Of a DNA stretch of 64,000 bases, positions 27,224 to 35,851 are shown one piece after another. The stretch is taken from contig JAHBVR010000005.1 of assembly GCA_019637395.1 (NCBI GenBank), positions 129,312 to 193,311 on the forward strand. The letters run 5' to 3'. How positions within the stretch are numbered: position 1 is the first letter of the stretch; each line of letters begins with the position of its first letter. The translations under genes and the position numbers were made by a program. Origin of the DNA: Vulcanimicrobiota bacterium (GTDB lineage: Bacteria > Vulcanimicrobiota > Xenobia > Xenobiales > JADMJV01). The notes under the pieces were generated by a model that was not told where the DNA came from, ran no database searches, and saw nothing but the letters and a program-made list of their open reading frames with translations.

Positions 27224-28176
27224 GCATCCCGCCGCATGGCGCCGCTGCGTTCTCTCTCGCTGAGCAAAACCATGGTGGCTACCAGTGGCATGCCCCAGCG
27301 CTCGGCCCAGGTTTCCGGATGAGCCGGCCCTTCACCGCAGTCGCCGGCTTGCACCGTATGTCCCGGAAGCTGTTCCAATACATCGCGCGGGCTGGTGACG
27401 AGGATGGCTCCGTCTTTCAGATGTTTTAAATTGCCCTGATAGTTGGCGTGATCGACCGGTCCAGGCAAGACAAAAACGGTTCGGCCCATTTCCAGAGCAT
27501 GTTCCACCGTGAGCATAGCCCCGCTCCGCGCCGGCGCCTCGACCAGCAGCACGGCCGTTGCCAGGGCCGCCAACAGGCGATTGCGTTCAGGGAAGTGATG
27601 GGGGAGCGGCGGCTGGCCCGGTGGATACTCGCTGAGGATCAGGCCCTGCTCGGCGATCTGCCGGAACAGTTGTTGGTTCTCCGCGGGATAGCAATAGTCG
27701 AGACCGCAGGCCAGCACCGCCATGGGAGGGCCGCTTGTGTTCAATGAGCCCCAATGAGCCGCGCTGTCGACGCCGCGAGCAAATCCACTGATGATGCTGA
27801 TTCCGGTTTGCGCCAGACAATGGGCGAAACGCCCCGCCAACTGCCGGCCGCTGGCGCTGGATCTGCGCGTTCCCACGATGGTTACCGCCGTCTTGACCTG
27901 GGCCCAGCGAGCCGGGTCGCCTTCATAGAAAAGCACATCGGGCGGTTCCTGTAGATTCTTGAGGCCGGCCGGATAGTAGGGGTGGCGCCCGGTCATCCAG
28001 CGGCTGCGCAAGGCTCGCTCCATCAGGTCGAAAGGAGGGCCGGGATGGCCCTGACTTTGGAGAAACAGGCGGGCGCCCATAGCCCCCTGTCGGGCACGGA
28101 TGAGAGCCTGACGAGTCTTGATCGAGAGTGGCCGGCACAGGCTCAGCCAGAGCAATGCTTTATCTTCCTCATCCAT
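27187..28176 (-). CDS. dprA: DNA processing protein DprA (Smf)
   Basis: 329 residues. DprA loads RecA onto incoming single-stranded DNA during natural transformation. The Rossmann-like core is clear: VTIVGTRRSSASGRQLAGRF (about residues 97-116), SGFARGVDSAAHWGSL, VLACGLDYCYPAENQQLF, SEYPPGQPPLPHHFPERNRLLAAL and GPVDHANYQGNLKHLKDGA. The N-terminal helical domain is short, and the C-terminal winged-helix region (from about 285) is weakly conserved. Start ATG 28176 overlaps the stop of the small SpoVG-like gene by 8 bases, so the pair is coupled. Other competence genes are not in the window. Confidence 0.95.
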   Translation of the reverse strand: MDEEDKALLWLSLCRPLSIKTRQALIRARQGAMGARLFLQSQGHPGPPFDLMERALRSRWMTGRHPYYPAGLKNLQEPPDVLFYEGDPARWAQVKTAVTIVGTRRSSASGRQLAGRFAHCLAQTGISIISGFARGVDSAAHWGSLNTSGPPMAVLACGLDYCYPAENQQLFRQIAEQGLILSEYPPGQPPLPHHFPERNRLLAALATAVLLVEAPARSGAMLTVEHALEMGRTVFVLPGPVDHANYQGNLKHLKDGAILVTSPRDVLEQLPGHTVQAGDCGEGPAHPETWAERWGMPLVATMVLLSERERSGAMRRDAHGRFGWALATG

Positions 28177-28405
28177 GGCGCAACCTCAGCGATTCCAATA
28201 GCTGCTGTTCCAACCGGCGGTCCTGGATGCTGAAGAGACTCTGCCACATCCCCTGGATACGCCTTCCCGGCGGAGAGATGCGCCAGCCGTCGGCGTGCTG
28301 CTCCAGGCGGATGCCGCGCAGGCGTATCCCATACCAATCCACTTCGGCCACCGCCCGGACCCAGGGGTGACCACTGATTTTTTCCATTTTTCGAACCAAA
28401 ACCAT
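28169..28405 (-). CDS. Small SpoVG-like protein
   Basis: 78 residues from ATG 28405, chosen because GGAGGT sits 7 bases upstream (it overlaps the alternative ATG at 28420). The sequence resembles SpoVG in layout: an N-terminal strand (MVLVRKMEKISG), AVAEVDWYGIRLRGIRL matching the SpoVG 'I-V-x-V-D-x-x-x-V-x-x-I-R-V' strand pair, GWRISPPGRR matching the G-x-x-I-x-x-P-S/P-R-R turn, and a C-terminal helix with LEQQLLESL. SpoVG binds nucleic acid and affects septation and gene expression. The match is moderate and by eye. It is translationally coupled to dprA. Confidence 0.6.
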   Translation of the reverse strand: MVLVRKMEKISGHPWVRAVAEVDWYGIRLRGIRLEQHADGWRISPPGRRIQGMWQSLFSIQDRRLEQQLLESLRLRHG

Positions 28406-28425
28406 CGTGTTTACCTCCATGTTGT

Positions 28426-28502
28426 GCTAACGCGCCCCCCCTAGGACCCCCTACTCGGTGATCTAGGGGGGGCTAACGCGCCCCCCCCTAGGACCCCCTA
28501 CT
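28426..28502. repeat. C-rich direct repeat with nested inverted repeats
   Basis: Two near-identical copies (28426-28455 and 28472-28502) of a sequence starting GCTAACGCG, then a C tract (7 in the first, 8 in the second), then TAGGACCCCCTACT. The copies are 46 bases apart. Between them, CTAGGGGGGGC (28463-28473) is the reverse complement of GCCCCCCCTAG in copy 1, so a strong hairpin can form. The repeat lies between the divergently transcribed SpoVG-like/dprA pair and the histidine kinase gene. Possible roles are a REP-like element or a regulatory hairpin. Confidence 0.85.
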
Positions 28503-28552
28503 TATCTAAGCACGCGGGCTGTCGGAGGTGTTGAACTGGCCATGTCCATAGC

Positions 28553-30502
28553 ATGTCCAAAGTTTTTCGTGGCCAGGGGGTGGCGGGTAAATTTGTCGAA
28601 ACGGTGTGGGCCTTGAGTCCCTCGGTCTATCGTCGTTCCACCGCGCGTGGTTTGCAGTTGTTGTTGGTGCGCGTCGCTCTCTTTCCGTTTGTGTGTACTC
28701 TGGCCTCGCTCTTCTGGATGGGCTACGTGGAGGAGAGCGTGGTTCATCCCGCATGGATGGCCGACATTACCCATGCTCTCATGGCTGCCATTCCAGCTTG
28801 TTGGGTGGCTTCGCTGTGGTGGGGATGGCGCCGGGCGTTGCACCTGTCCAAGGCCCTGGAGGTTTTGCGTGGCGGCCAGGCCGCCGCTCTGCCCAATGAG
28901 TTTTCGGGGCTGGCCGAGCATCTCAACGTGCTGCAAGCCAGCTTGCGTGAAAAGGAGATGGCGGCCGCTACCTATGAGGCCGCCGTACAGCGCGTCGATG
29001 TGCAAAGGCGCTTGCTTCAGTTGCTGGCCCGGGAGGGGCTCAATGAAGTGGACCTGGAGGGCTGGGCCGACAGTCTGCGCAAAGCGCTCGAGACCGTTCA
29101 TCCCAAGACCCTTTCCTTATGGGTTCAAGATGGCCAGGAGTTTGTCTGGAGCGCCGGTGACAATGCTCCGGAACAGCGCCGGCGGGCTTTTGCCGGTTTG
29201 GCGCCCTGTTGGATCGAAACCAATGCTCAGGGAGAACACCATTTCTTCGTCAAGGTGGAGGCCGGCTACGAAGCCTCCGCCGACTTGCCGCCGCCGGTTC
29301 TGCTGGTGGTGGAGCTATGGTTGGAGCCGGGTCCGGATCGGCTCGAGGAGATGCGCGAACGTCTGCTGGGCATCAGCCCCTTGCTCTCGATTTCCTGGGC
29401 CAGTTGGACTCTCTACCACGAACTTTTCTCGCGCATGCGCATGCATGGCAGTGTCATCCAAAGCCTCGAGGATGGGGTGCTACTGGCTGACCGGAGCGGC
29501 CTGGTCCTCAGTTGCAACCGGGCCGGTTCCCGCATCCTGGGATTGCCGGTCGAGAAAATTCAGGGCCAGCCTCTGGAGGTTCTGCTGGAACACTCCTGGT
29601 CACGACCTTCGCCCTCCTTTGAGATCCATATCCAGAGGCCCAATCAATCACCGCTTGATGTGCTGGTGATCAACTACCTGGCTTCGAGCCGGCTGGCCGT
29701 GTCCAGCGGCCTGGGCATTACCGTAGTGCTGCGCGACATCACCAAGCAGCGCGAATTGGACAATTTGCGTAGCGACTTTACGGCCACCCTGTCGCACGAA
29801 TTGCGCACCCCCTTGACCAGCATGAAGGGATACTTGCAAACCCTCATGCACCGCAAAGCCCGCACCTTTGACATGGACAAGGTTCAGAGCATCGTGAGTG
29901 TCGTCAACGGGCAGGCTGACCAACTGCAGAGACTGATTCAGGAACTCTTAGAAGCAGCCAAGATGCGCTCTCAGGATTTGGAAATTCGCCCACGGCCCGT
30001 GGATATCGGTGCGCTGCTGCGCGAGTGCCTGGAGGACTATTCAAATCCCAAAGTGGCGCAAAGCGCGGTGTGTTCCGAGGAATGTTGGGCCCTGTGTGAT
30101 CCGGAAAGAATTCACTCGGTGCTCGAGCACCTGCTCTCCAACGCGCAGAAGTATTCCCTGCCGGGAGGAGCTGTGGAACTCGGCTGTCGCCGCGCGGGAG
30201 CTCAGGTAGCCGTTTGGGTGCGGGATGAAGGAGTAGGCATCCCACTCGATCAGCAGAGCAAAATCTTCGAGATGTATCATCGTCTGGATACAGGCAATCA
30301 GCGGACCCATTATGGTGTCGGAGTAGGCCTCTACATTGCCCGCAAAGTGGTCGAGGGGCATGGAGGCACGATTGCCGTGGATAGTGCGCCCGGTTGCGGG
30401 GCGACCTTTTCGTTTACCCTGCCCCTCTGCCCCGCCGAGCCCGAAGGCTCGGTCAGGGAGGGGCAGCTCGAGGTCAGGGATGGAGGAGAAAAAGAGGCTT
30501 AA
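28553..30502 (+). CDS. Membrane sensor histidine kinase with PAS domain (orphan)
   Basis: 649 residues. Two N-terminal membrane helices are seen (about residues 32-58 and 75-95), then a helical linker and coiled coil (100-165), a degenerate GAF-like region (about 170-290), and a PAS domain (VIQSLEDGVLLADRSGLVLSCN, about 303-360). The HisKA dimerisation helix carries the phospho-accepting His in SHELRTPLTSMKGYL, and the HATPase has an N box (HLLSNAQKYS), a G1 box (RDEGVGIP) and a G2 box (GVGVGLYIARKVVEGHGG). No partner response regulator is adjacent. The start is ATG 28553 with no strong ribosome site. The 3' end overlaps the acidic-protein gene by four bases on the other strand. Confidence 0.93.
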   Translation: MSKVFRGQGVAGKFVETVWALSPSVYRRSTARGLQLLLVRVALFPFVCTLASLFWMGYVEESVVHPAWMADITHALMAAIPACWVASLWWGWRRALHLSKALEVLRGGQAAALPNEFSGLAEHLNVLQASLREKEMAAATYEAAVQRVDVQRRLLQLLAREGLNEVDLEGWADSLRKALETVHPKTLSLWVQDGQEFVWSAGDNAPEQRRRAFAGLAPCWIETNAQGEHHFFVKVEAGYEASADLPPPVLLVVELWLEPGPDRLEEMRERLLGISPLLSISWASWTLYHELFSRMRMHGSVIQSLEDGVLLADRSGLVLSCNRAGSRILGLPVEKIQGQPLEVLLEHSWSRPSPSFEIHIQRPNQSPLDVLVINYLASSRLAVSSGLGITVVLRDITKQRELDNLRSDFTATLSHELRTPLTSMKGYLQTLMHRKARTFDMDKVQSIVSVVNGQADQLQRLIQELLEAAKMRSQDLEIRPRPVDIGALLRECLEDYSNPKVAQSAVCSEECWALCDPERIHSVLEHLLSNAQKYSLPGGAVELGCRRAGAQVAVWVRDEGVGIPLDQQSKIFEMYHRLDTGNQRTHYGVGVGLYIARKVVEGHGGTIAVDSAPGCGATFSFTLPLCPAEPEGSVREGQLEVRDGGEKEA

Positions 30503-30798
30503 TCGTCGTCTTCTTCTTCGTCCTCGTCGTCATCCTCGTCATCGTCGTCGTAATCGTCATCTTCTTCATCGTCGACGTCGTCGTCGTCATCCCAATCTTC
30601 GTCGTCTTCGTCGTCGTCCCAGTCGTCCTCGTCGTCCTCGTCGTCGTCGTCTTCATCGTCGGCGTCGTCTTCGTCGTCGTCGTCGTCGTCCCAGTCGTCG
30701 TCGTCCCAGTCGTCTTCGTCTTCATCGTCATCTTCTTCTTCGTCTTCTTCGTCTTCGAAGATAGGGACCGACAAGAAAAATTCTTCATCCAATTCCAT
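30499..30798 (-). CDS. Extremely acidic Asp/Glu/Trp repeat protein
   Basis: 99 residues. After a normal-looking start (MELDEEFFLSVPIFEDEED) the remainder is almost only Asp and Glu, with regularly placed Trp in DDW-D contexts (DWDDDDWDDD, EDDWDDDEDDEDWDD) and one Tyr. A real ribosome site supports it: AAGGAG lies 10 bases before ATG 30798. The predicted pI is extremely low and the protein is disordered. Possible roles are a Ca2+ or other cation buffer, a DNA/RNA mimic, or a chaperone-like acidic tail; none is shown. The GAC/GAT/GAA codons make the DNA a trinucleotide-like repeat prone to length change. The opposite strand reads as a Val-rich or basic frame only as a by-product. Confidence 0.7.
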   Translation of the reverse strand: MELDEEFFLSVPIFEDEEDEEEDDDEDEDDWDDDDWDDDDDDEDDADDEDDDDEDDEDDWDDDEDDEDWDDDDDVDDEEDDDYDDDDEDDDEDEEEDDD

Positions 30799-30900
30799 CG
30801 CCAGCGGCTCCTTCCAGTACCTGGTGATCAGCCGGCCGCTGCGCGGACCAGCCGAAAGACCTCACGGCGCGCCTGTTAACCGTGCACCTGGAGGTTTCCT

Positions 30901-31356
30901 TCAAGCTCTTTCTTCCTTATTCTCGGAATTTCCAGGAGACTCCGAGAGCACGAAGGTGTACTCGGCAAAAGCGATGCGCTCGTCGGCGTCATAGCAAGAA
31001 ACTTGGGTTTTGCCGGACTGCCCGCGGAAGCGCAGCAACTGGCACTCATAACGGAGGCTCTGACCGGGGGTGGGGGCCCGCTGCACCTCGACCAGGTCCA
31101 TGCCGGCTAAAAAAAGCAGTTTCCCCTGGTTCTCCGGACGGCTCAAGATGGCCGCCGCGCCCGTCTGCCCCATGCTCTCGAGCAACAGGCTGACCGGCAT
31201 CTCGGGCTCGTCGCCGAAGTGTCCTTGAAAGAACCATTCGTTCTGGCTCAGCTGCTTGATACCGGTGGCCCGGTCATCGTGCACATCCGTGAGGCGATCA
31301 ATCAGCAACATGGGATCGCGGTGGGGCAAATAGTTGAGAATTTCTCGAGTGTCCAT
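30901..31356 (-). CDS. fabZ: FabZ-like 3-hydroxyacyl-ACP dehydratase
   Basis: 151 residues from ATG 31356 (MDTREILNYLPHRDPMLLIDR), the standard FabZ start; the in-frame extension upstream is unlike the family. The hotdog-fold active-site helix is present with His in FFQGHFGDEPEMPV and Glu in LLLESMGQTGAA. FabZ dehydrates 3-hydroxyacyl-ACP in fatty acid elongation. Differences from the consensus (FGDEP instead of FP-x-x-P, and MPVSLLLES instead of MPG-x-L-x-x-E) suggest a diverged or accessory copy. It stands alone, divergent from mutS with about 90 bases between the start codons. Confidence 0.85.
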   Translation of the reverse strand: MDTREILNYLPHRDPMLLIDRLTDVHDDRATGIKQLSQNEWFFQGHFGDEPEMPVSLLLESMGQTGAAAILSRPENQGKLLFLAGMDLVEVQRAPTPGQSLRYECQLLRFRGQSGKTQVSCYDADERIAFAEYTFVLSESPGNSENKEERA

Positions 31357-31448
31357 GCAGAGCGGTTCGCCGCTCTCGCGCCCGGATCCCTGTGGCAAAC
31401 AAGGTTTCGAGGGGGATACATTTGCCGGAGTCGAACGGCCGACTGTCT

Positions 31449-34013
31449 ATGGACCGCAGTCAACTCACACCGCTATTTCATCAGTATTATACGCTCAAAG
31501 ACGAGCACCCCGGCTGCCTGATGCTCATGCGCGTGGGGGATTTCTTCGAAGCTTATGGTCAGGACGCCGAGACTATGGCTCGCGACGCCGATATCGTGCA
31601 AACCGCCAAAGAAGCCGGCGGCGGCCAAAAGTTGGCCATGGCCGGCGTGCCTCACTTCGCGCTGGATGCCTACTTGAGGGCCTTGATCGAAAAAGGCCAC
31701 CGCGTAGCCGTGGCCGATCAGATGGAAGCGGCGGCTCCCGGCAAGGGTTTAGTCCGCCGCGAGGTCACCCGCGTGGTGACGGCCGGCACCGTGCTCGACC
31801 CGCAGATGCTGGATGAGCAGAACCACAATTATTTGCTTTGCCTGCTGGCTGACGGGGAAGAAGTCGGCCTGGCCGCCTGCGACGTGACCACCGGCGACTT
31901 CGTGTGCACCGAGTTGCCCAATGAAGAAGTGCGTCTGGCTGAAGAGATTTACCGTTTTCGCCCTTCGGAGCTGTTGCTGGCCGGCGAGGGAACCCCCAAC
32001 GTCGGCGATCTGCTCAACCTGGCCCGCGCCGATGGTCTGGCCGTCTGCCAGAGAGCCTTTACTCTGTCCCCGCGGCAGGCGGAGGATTCGCTTAAAAAAC
32101 GGTTTAATCTGAAATCGTTGCAACCGTGCGACTTGACCGGTCGCCGGGCGGCCACCATGGCTGCCGCCGCGCTCATGGAATACCTTCTGGAGACCACCGG
32201 GCGCGATCAGCAGAGCGTGGAGCCGCCGCGAGCCTACTCGCTCTCGGAAATCATGACGCTCGACACCACCAGCCTGCGTAATCTCGAAGTGTGCGAGACA
32301 TTGATGGGACGAGAGCGCCGCGGCAGCCTGCTCTGGTCCATGGATCACACCATCACGGCCATGGGCGCCCGCCTCTTGCGCTCCTGGTTGACTCGCCCCT
32401 TGCTCGACCGGCCGGCTATTCTGGCCCGCCAGGATTCCCTGCAGGCCCTGGTGGACGACTATTACGCCTGCCAGCAGGTTCGGGCGGCGCTCAACCCGGT
32501 CAAAGACATCGAGCGTTTGTTGGCCCGCGTCGTCTACCAAAGCGCCAATGCCCGCGACCTTTTGGCCTTACTGCGCTCCCTCTCGGTGTTGCCCGAGCTG
32601 CGCCGCCAGTTGCCGGAGGGCGGTAACTGGCCTCGTCTGCTCGAGCATTTGCAGGTGGACGCCAGCCTGGTGGAGCTGCTGGGCCGGGCCATCGCCGAGG
32701 ATCCTCCTCAAGGCCTGCGTGAGGGCGGCCTGATTCGCTCCGGCTATCATGAGGGATTGGACGAGCTGCGCACCGCCTGCTCTTCGGCCAAAAGCTGGAT
32801 CGCCGCCCTGGAAGAAAAGGAGCGCGAGCTCAGCGGTATCCGTAGTTTAAAGGTCGGCTACAATCAGGTGTTCGGCTACTACCTGGAGGTCACCAAGACC
32901 CATATGAAGTTGGTTCCGGAGCACTACATCCGCAAGCAGACTCTGGCCAACGCCGAACGTTACTTCACGCCGGAACTCAAAGAGATCGAAACCAAGGTGT
33001 TGGGCGCCGAGGAGAAGATTCGTGAGTTGGAATATGATTTGTTCGTCAGCCTGCGCAATCAAGTGGCGGAGCATCTGGAGGGTTTACGCCGGGCTGCCCG
33101 GGCCGTGGCCGAGGTGGACGTCTACGCCGCGCTGGCCGAAGCGGCCGTGCGCTACCATTGGGTGCGACCCGAACTGGTGAACGACGAAGTGGTGGATATT
33201 CGGGGAGGGCGACACCCGGTGGTGGAGCGCAGTCTCTCGGGGGGCTTCGTGCCCAACGATTGCCAGTTGGATGCCCATAAGCGTCTGGTGGTGTTGACGG
33301 GCCCCAATATGAGTGGCAAATCCACCTATTTGCGCCAGCAGGCCCTGATCGTGCTGATGGCCCAGACCGGCTCCTTCGTGCCCGCCGCTTCGGCTCGTCT
33401 GGGAATCCATGATCGGGTTTTCACCAGAGTGGGCGCCTCGGACGATTTGCACTTGGGCCAATCCACTTTCATGGTGGAGATGAGCGAGGCGGCCAATATT
33501 TTACGCCATGCCACTCCGCGATCGCTGGTGATTCTCGACGAGATTGGCCGTGGCACTTCGACCTATGACGGCCTGGCGCTGGCCCGCGCCATTGCTGAAT
33601 ACCTGTATCTGACCTGTAAATGCCGGACGCTTTTCGCCACCCATTTCCATGAGCTGACCAGCCTGGCCAAGGATTATTCAGGAGTCACCAATCAGCGGGT
33701 GGCCGTGCAGGAAACTCGCGACCAGGTGGTCTTCCTGCACAAGATTGTGGCTGGCGGCGCCGACCGCAGCTACGGCATCTACGTGGCCCAACTGGCGGGT
33801 TTACCGGGCTGGGTTTTGGAACGCTCGCAGAAGTTGCTCACGCAACTGGAGAAAGAAGCACGCTCGGCCGGACCGCGCAAGGACGGACGCACGCAGATGA
33901 GCCTGTTCTTTGATCCTGGCGAGCTGGTGGAGGAACTGGGCAACCTGCCGCTGGACCGCCTGTCGGCCGAGCAGGTAAAGGCCTGGGTGGAGGGCTGGAA
34001 AGCCCGGCTGTAG
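31449..34013 (+). CDS. mutS: DNA mismatch repair ATPase MutS
   Basis: 854 residues from ATG 31449. That start matches the usual MutS N-terminus (LTPLFHQYYTLKDEHPGCLM), whereas GTG 31392 would add 19 unlike residues. The mismatch-reading Phe-x-Glu motif is present in RVGDFFEAYG (about residues 32-41). The connector, lever and clamp domains follow, then the ATPase with Walker A LTGPNMSGKSTYLRQ (about 615), the motif STFMVEMSEAANIL, Walker B VILDEIGRGTSTYDGLALA and FATHFHELTSL. The length is typical of MutS1. MutL is not in the window. The stop directly abuts the stop of the convergent gene at 34014. Confidence 0.98.
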   Translation: MDRSQLTPLFHQYYTLKDEHPGCLMLMRVGDFFEAYGQDAETMARDADIVQTAKEAGGGQKLAMAGVPHFALDAYLRALIEKGHRVAVADQMEAAAPGKGLVRREVTRVVTAGTVLDPQMLDEQNHNYLLCLLADGEEVGLAACDVTTGDFVCTELPNEEVRLAEEIYRFRPSELLLAGEGTPNVGDLLNLARADGLAVCQRAFTLSPRQAEDSLKKRFNLKSLQPCDLTGRRAATMAAAALMEYLLETTGRDQQSVEPPRAYSLSEIMTLDTTSLRNLEVCETLMGRERRGSLLWSMDHTITAMGARLLRSWLTRPLLDRPAILARQDSLQALVDDYYACQQVRAALNPVKDIERLLARVVYQSANARDLLALLRSLSVLPELRRQLPEGGNWPRLLEHLQVDASLVELLGRAIAEDPPQGLREGGLIRSGYHEGLDELRTACSSAKSWIAALEEKERELSGIRSLKVGYNQVFGYYLEVTKTHMKLVPEHYIRKQTLANAERYFTPELKEIETKVLGAEEKIRELEYDLFVSLRNQVAEHLEGLRRAARAVAEVDVYAALAEAAVRYHWVRPELVNDEVVDIRGGRHPVVERSLSGGFVPNDCQLDAHKRLVVLTGPNMSGKSTYLRQQALIVLMAQTGSFVPAASARLGIHDRVFTRVGASDDLHLGQSTFMVEMSEAANILRHATPRSLVILDEIGRGTSTYDGLALARAIAEYLYLTCKCRTLFATHFHELTSLAKDYSGVTNQRVAVQETRDQVVFLHKIVAGGADRSYGIYVAQLAGLPGWVLERSQKLLTQLEKEARSAGPRKDGRTQMSLFFDPGELVEELGNLPLDRLSAEQVKAWVEGWKARL

Positions 34014-35063
34014 CTATTTCGGATCGGGCGGTTTCTCTTCGCCATGCTGCCAGGGGGAGTGAGTGTCGATCCATTTGCGTAGATTGCTGAAGATCGGGTC
34101 GACCACGGAATCCACCGCTCCCATCCCTACCTTCATGGGCACATTGAAAAAGTCCAGTGTGGCATTGGTGGCTTTCTCGAAACGGGGCAAAACTTTGTAG
34201 GCCAGATGAATGGCTGAACTGGCCACGGTGACGGCCATGCCGGGCACCATCAGTCCGTTAAAGGTTAGAGTCAAACCCACCGCTGTGCCCAGGTCGGCCA
34301 GGCCGGCCACCTGCCGGGCCTGATCGTCTTTCTTGAGCCCCTGGCTCAAGGATACGTAACCCCGCGACCCCTGCACCACGGCCGCCACTGGACCGAGGAT
34401 TTGGGCGAAAATCCTGGCTCCCGGGTGAGTGTAGCCGATCAGAGTGGCCATCACCGCCGCCGAACGGGTGCCATCCATAAAGGCCTGCACCTCTTCGGCC
34501 GGCCTGGCCTGCTGATAGGCTTTGACGGCCCGCACCGCGCTACGGGCGATGCCCAGACCGCCAGCGATCGGTCCTAAAATCAGCGGCAGGGAGCCGGTGC
34601 CCATGATGGTGGCGGCGATGGCGGCCCCGGAAGTGAGATCGAGGGCGCCTTCGAGAATGCGACTCTTATTGCCGTGACGGACTCCGGAAATGATACGGGC
34701 GGCCCCGGCCAGGCCTTCGATACCGGCCATACCATAACCGAGGGCACCGGCGCTATACATGACCGCCCCTTCGATGTGGTCGCCGGCTTGGGGGAAGCGC
34801 CCATCCAGCAGGGGGTGTCCCATGACCTTTTCCACCTGACTCCTCAAGTTCGGCCAGGAGATAGCCACCGTCTTGCCCAGGTCGCGAGCGCTCTCCACGG
34901 TGGAGTTGATACGCTCCGGCGTCAGGTGAAGCTTTTCTTGAAGCAGGCCGCCCAGGCCGACTTCATGCCACCAACCCTCCTGCTGGTGCTCAGGAGTGGG
35001 CTTCTCGGGAGGCTTGGCCAGTGGCAGGGGAACCAGTGCCGGCCGGCTGGGCTGGAGTTTCAC
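34014..35063 (-). CDS. Gly/Ala-rich hydrophobic protein with Pro-rich leader, unknown function
   Basis: A 349-residue protein I do not recognise. It begins with a Pro-rich leader (MKLQPSRPALVPLPLAKPPE) and has no Sec signal. Residues about 95-300 alternate Gly/Ala-rich hydrophobic helices (LEGALDLTSGAAIAATIMG, LILGPIAGGLGIARSAVRAV, FAQILGPVAAVVQG) with short polar links. The C-terminus is polar (RKWIDTHSPWQHGEEK). Composition, and phrases such as LDLTSGA versus LDISSGV, make it a likely distant relative of the protein at 2710-3507. Such Gly/Ala-rich hairpins occur in pore formers and in type III translocators; this is an analogy only. A 13-bp palindrome (35075-35087) lies just upstream of the start. 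Confidence 0.62.
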   Translation of the reverse strand: MKLQPSRPALVPLPLAKPPEKPTPEHQQEGWWHEVGLGGLLQEKLHLTPERINSTVESARDLGKTVAISWPNLRSQVEKVMGHPLLDGRFPQAGDHIEGAVMYSAGALGYGMAGIEGLAGAARIISGVRHGNKSRILEGALDLTSGAAIAATIMGTGSLPLILGPIAGGLGIARSAVRAVKAYQQARPAEEVQAFMDGTRSAAVMATLIGYTHPGARIFAQILGPVAAVVQGSRGYVSLSQGLKKDDQARQVAGLADLGTAVGLTLTFNGLMVPGMAVTVASSAIHLAYKVLPRFEKATNATLDFFNVPMKVGMGAVDSVVDPIFSNLRKWIDTHSPWQHGEEKPPDPK

Positions 35064-35074
35064 ATGGGCAATTT

Positions 35075-35087
35075 AGGGCCTGGCCCT
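35075..35087. promoter_or_regulatory. 13-bp palindrome upstream of the Gly/Ala-rich gene
   Basis: AGGGCC-T-GGCCCT, a perfect inverted repeat, lies 12 bases before the ATG of the gene at 34014-35063, in the space shared with the divergent yebC-like gene. It could be an operator or a 5'-UTR hairpin. No other copy was noticed. Confidence 0.3.
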
Positions 35088-35170
35088 GAAAAATCGCTTA
35101 TTTCGAGCCCAGGACACGGCTCGTCTCTGCAAGAACCCCTTCCTGAGATCGAAGAGGAGAGACCGTCGCC

Positions 35171-35851
35171 GTGGGTTCACAGTGGAAAGCCAAGCATCGA
35201 GACGCAGCCGCCAACGCCAGGGGGCGCTTGTTCGGCAAGTTGTCCAAGGAGATTTCCATTGCCGCCAGGAACGGCAATGACCCGGATATGAATCCACGCC
35301 TGCGTTTGCTGGTGGAACAGGCCAAAAAGGCCTCGATGCCGCGCGAGACTTTGGAGCGGGCTCTCAAGAAGAACACGGAGAAAGACGGGGTCAACTATGA
35401 GGCGCTCACTTATGAGGGCTTCACGCCGCACCGCGTGGCCCTGATCGTGGAATGCCTGACCGACAACGTCAACCGCACCGTTTCCGAGATGCGCGTTCTT
35501 TTCCGCAAAGGCCAGCTGGGCAATAGCGGTTCGGTGGCCTGGGATTTCGACCATGTAGGGATGATCGAAGCGCAAGGAACGGCTGACGCCGAAACCGCCG
35601 CCATCGAAGCCGGTGCTCAAGATTTCGAGGCCGGCGAAGAAGACCTGACCCTGTTCTACAGCGATCCCACCGACCTTGACCTGGTCTGCAAAGCCCTGCC
35701 CAACTTCGGCTTCACCGTGGTCTCCGCCAAGCTCGGCTACCGGCCCAAGAATCCGGTTTCGCTGGGGGAAACGGAGCTGGCCGAAGTGGAAGCCTTTTTG
35801 GCCGCCATCGATAACCACGACGACGTGCAGAACGTCTACGTGGCCCTGTAA
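35171..35851 (+). CDS. YebC/PmpR-family protein
   Basis: 226 residues, slightly short for the family (about 240). The N-terminus has the family signature: [26 protein letters not shown] (canonical WA-x-IKHRKAA-x-DAKRGKIFTKL-x-KEI, here somewhat degenerate), then [14 protein letters not shown]. The centre has [18 protein letters not shown] and [33 protein letters not shown], and [13 protein letters not shown] follows. YebC proteins act as transcriptional regulators, and some family members have recently been linked to translation. The start is GTG 35171. The 3' end overlaps the convergent YndJ-like gene by 16 bases. Confidence 0.93.
   Translation: MGSQWKAKHRDAAANARGRLFGKLSKEISIAARNGNDPDMNPRLRLLVEQAKKASMPRETLERALKKNTEKDGVNYEALTYEGFTPHRVALIVECLTDNVNRTVSEMRVLFRKGQLGNSGSVAWDFDHVGMIEAQGTADAETAAIEAGAQDFEAGEEDLTLFYSDPTDLDLVCKALPNFGFTVVSAKLGYRPKNPVSLGETELAEVEAFLAAIDNHDDVQNVYVAL

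Noticed and set aside
30474-30788. Lys/Thr-rich minus-strand frame and Val/Ile-rich plus-strand frame over the acidic gene
   Set aside because: They are other readings of the same GAC/GAT repeat. Only the acidic frame has a ribosome site and a normal N-terminus.
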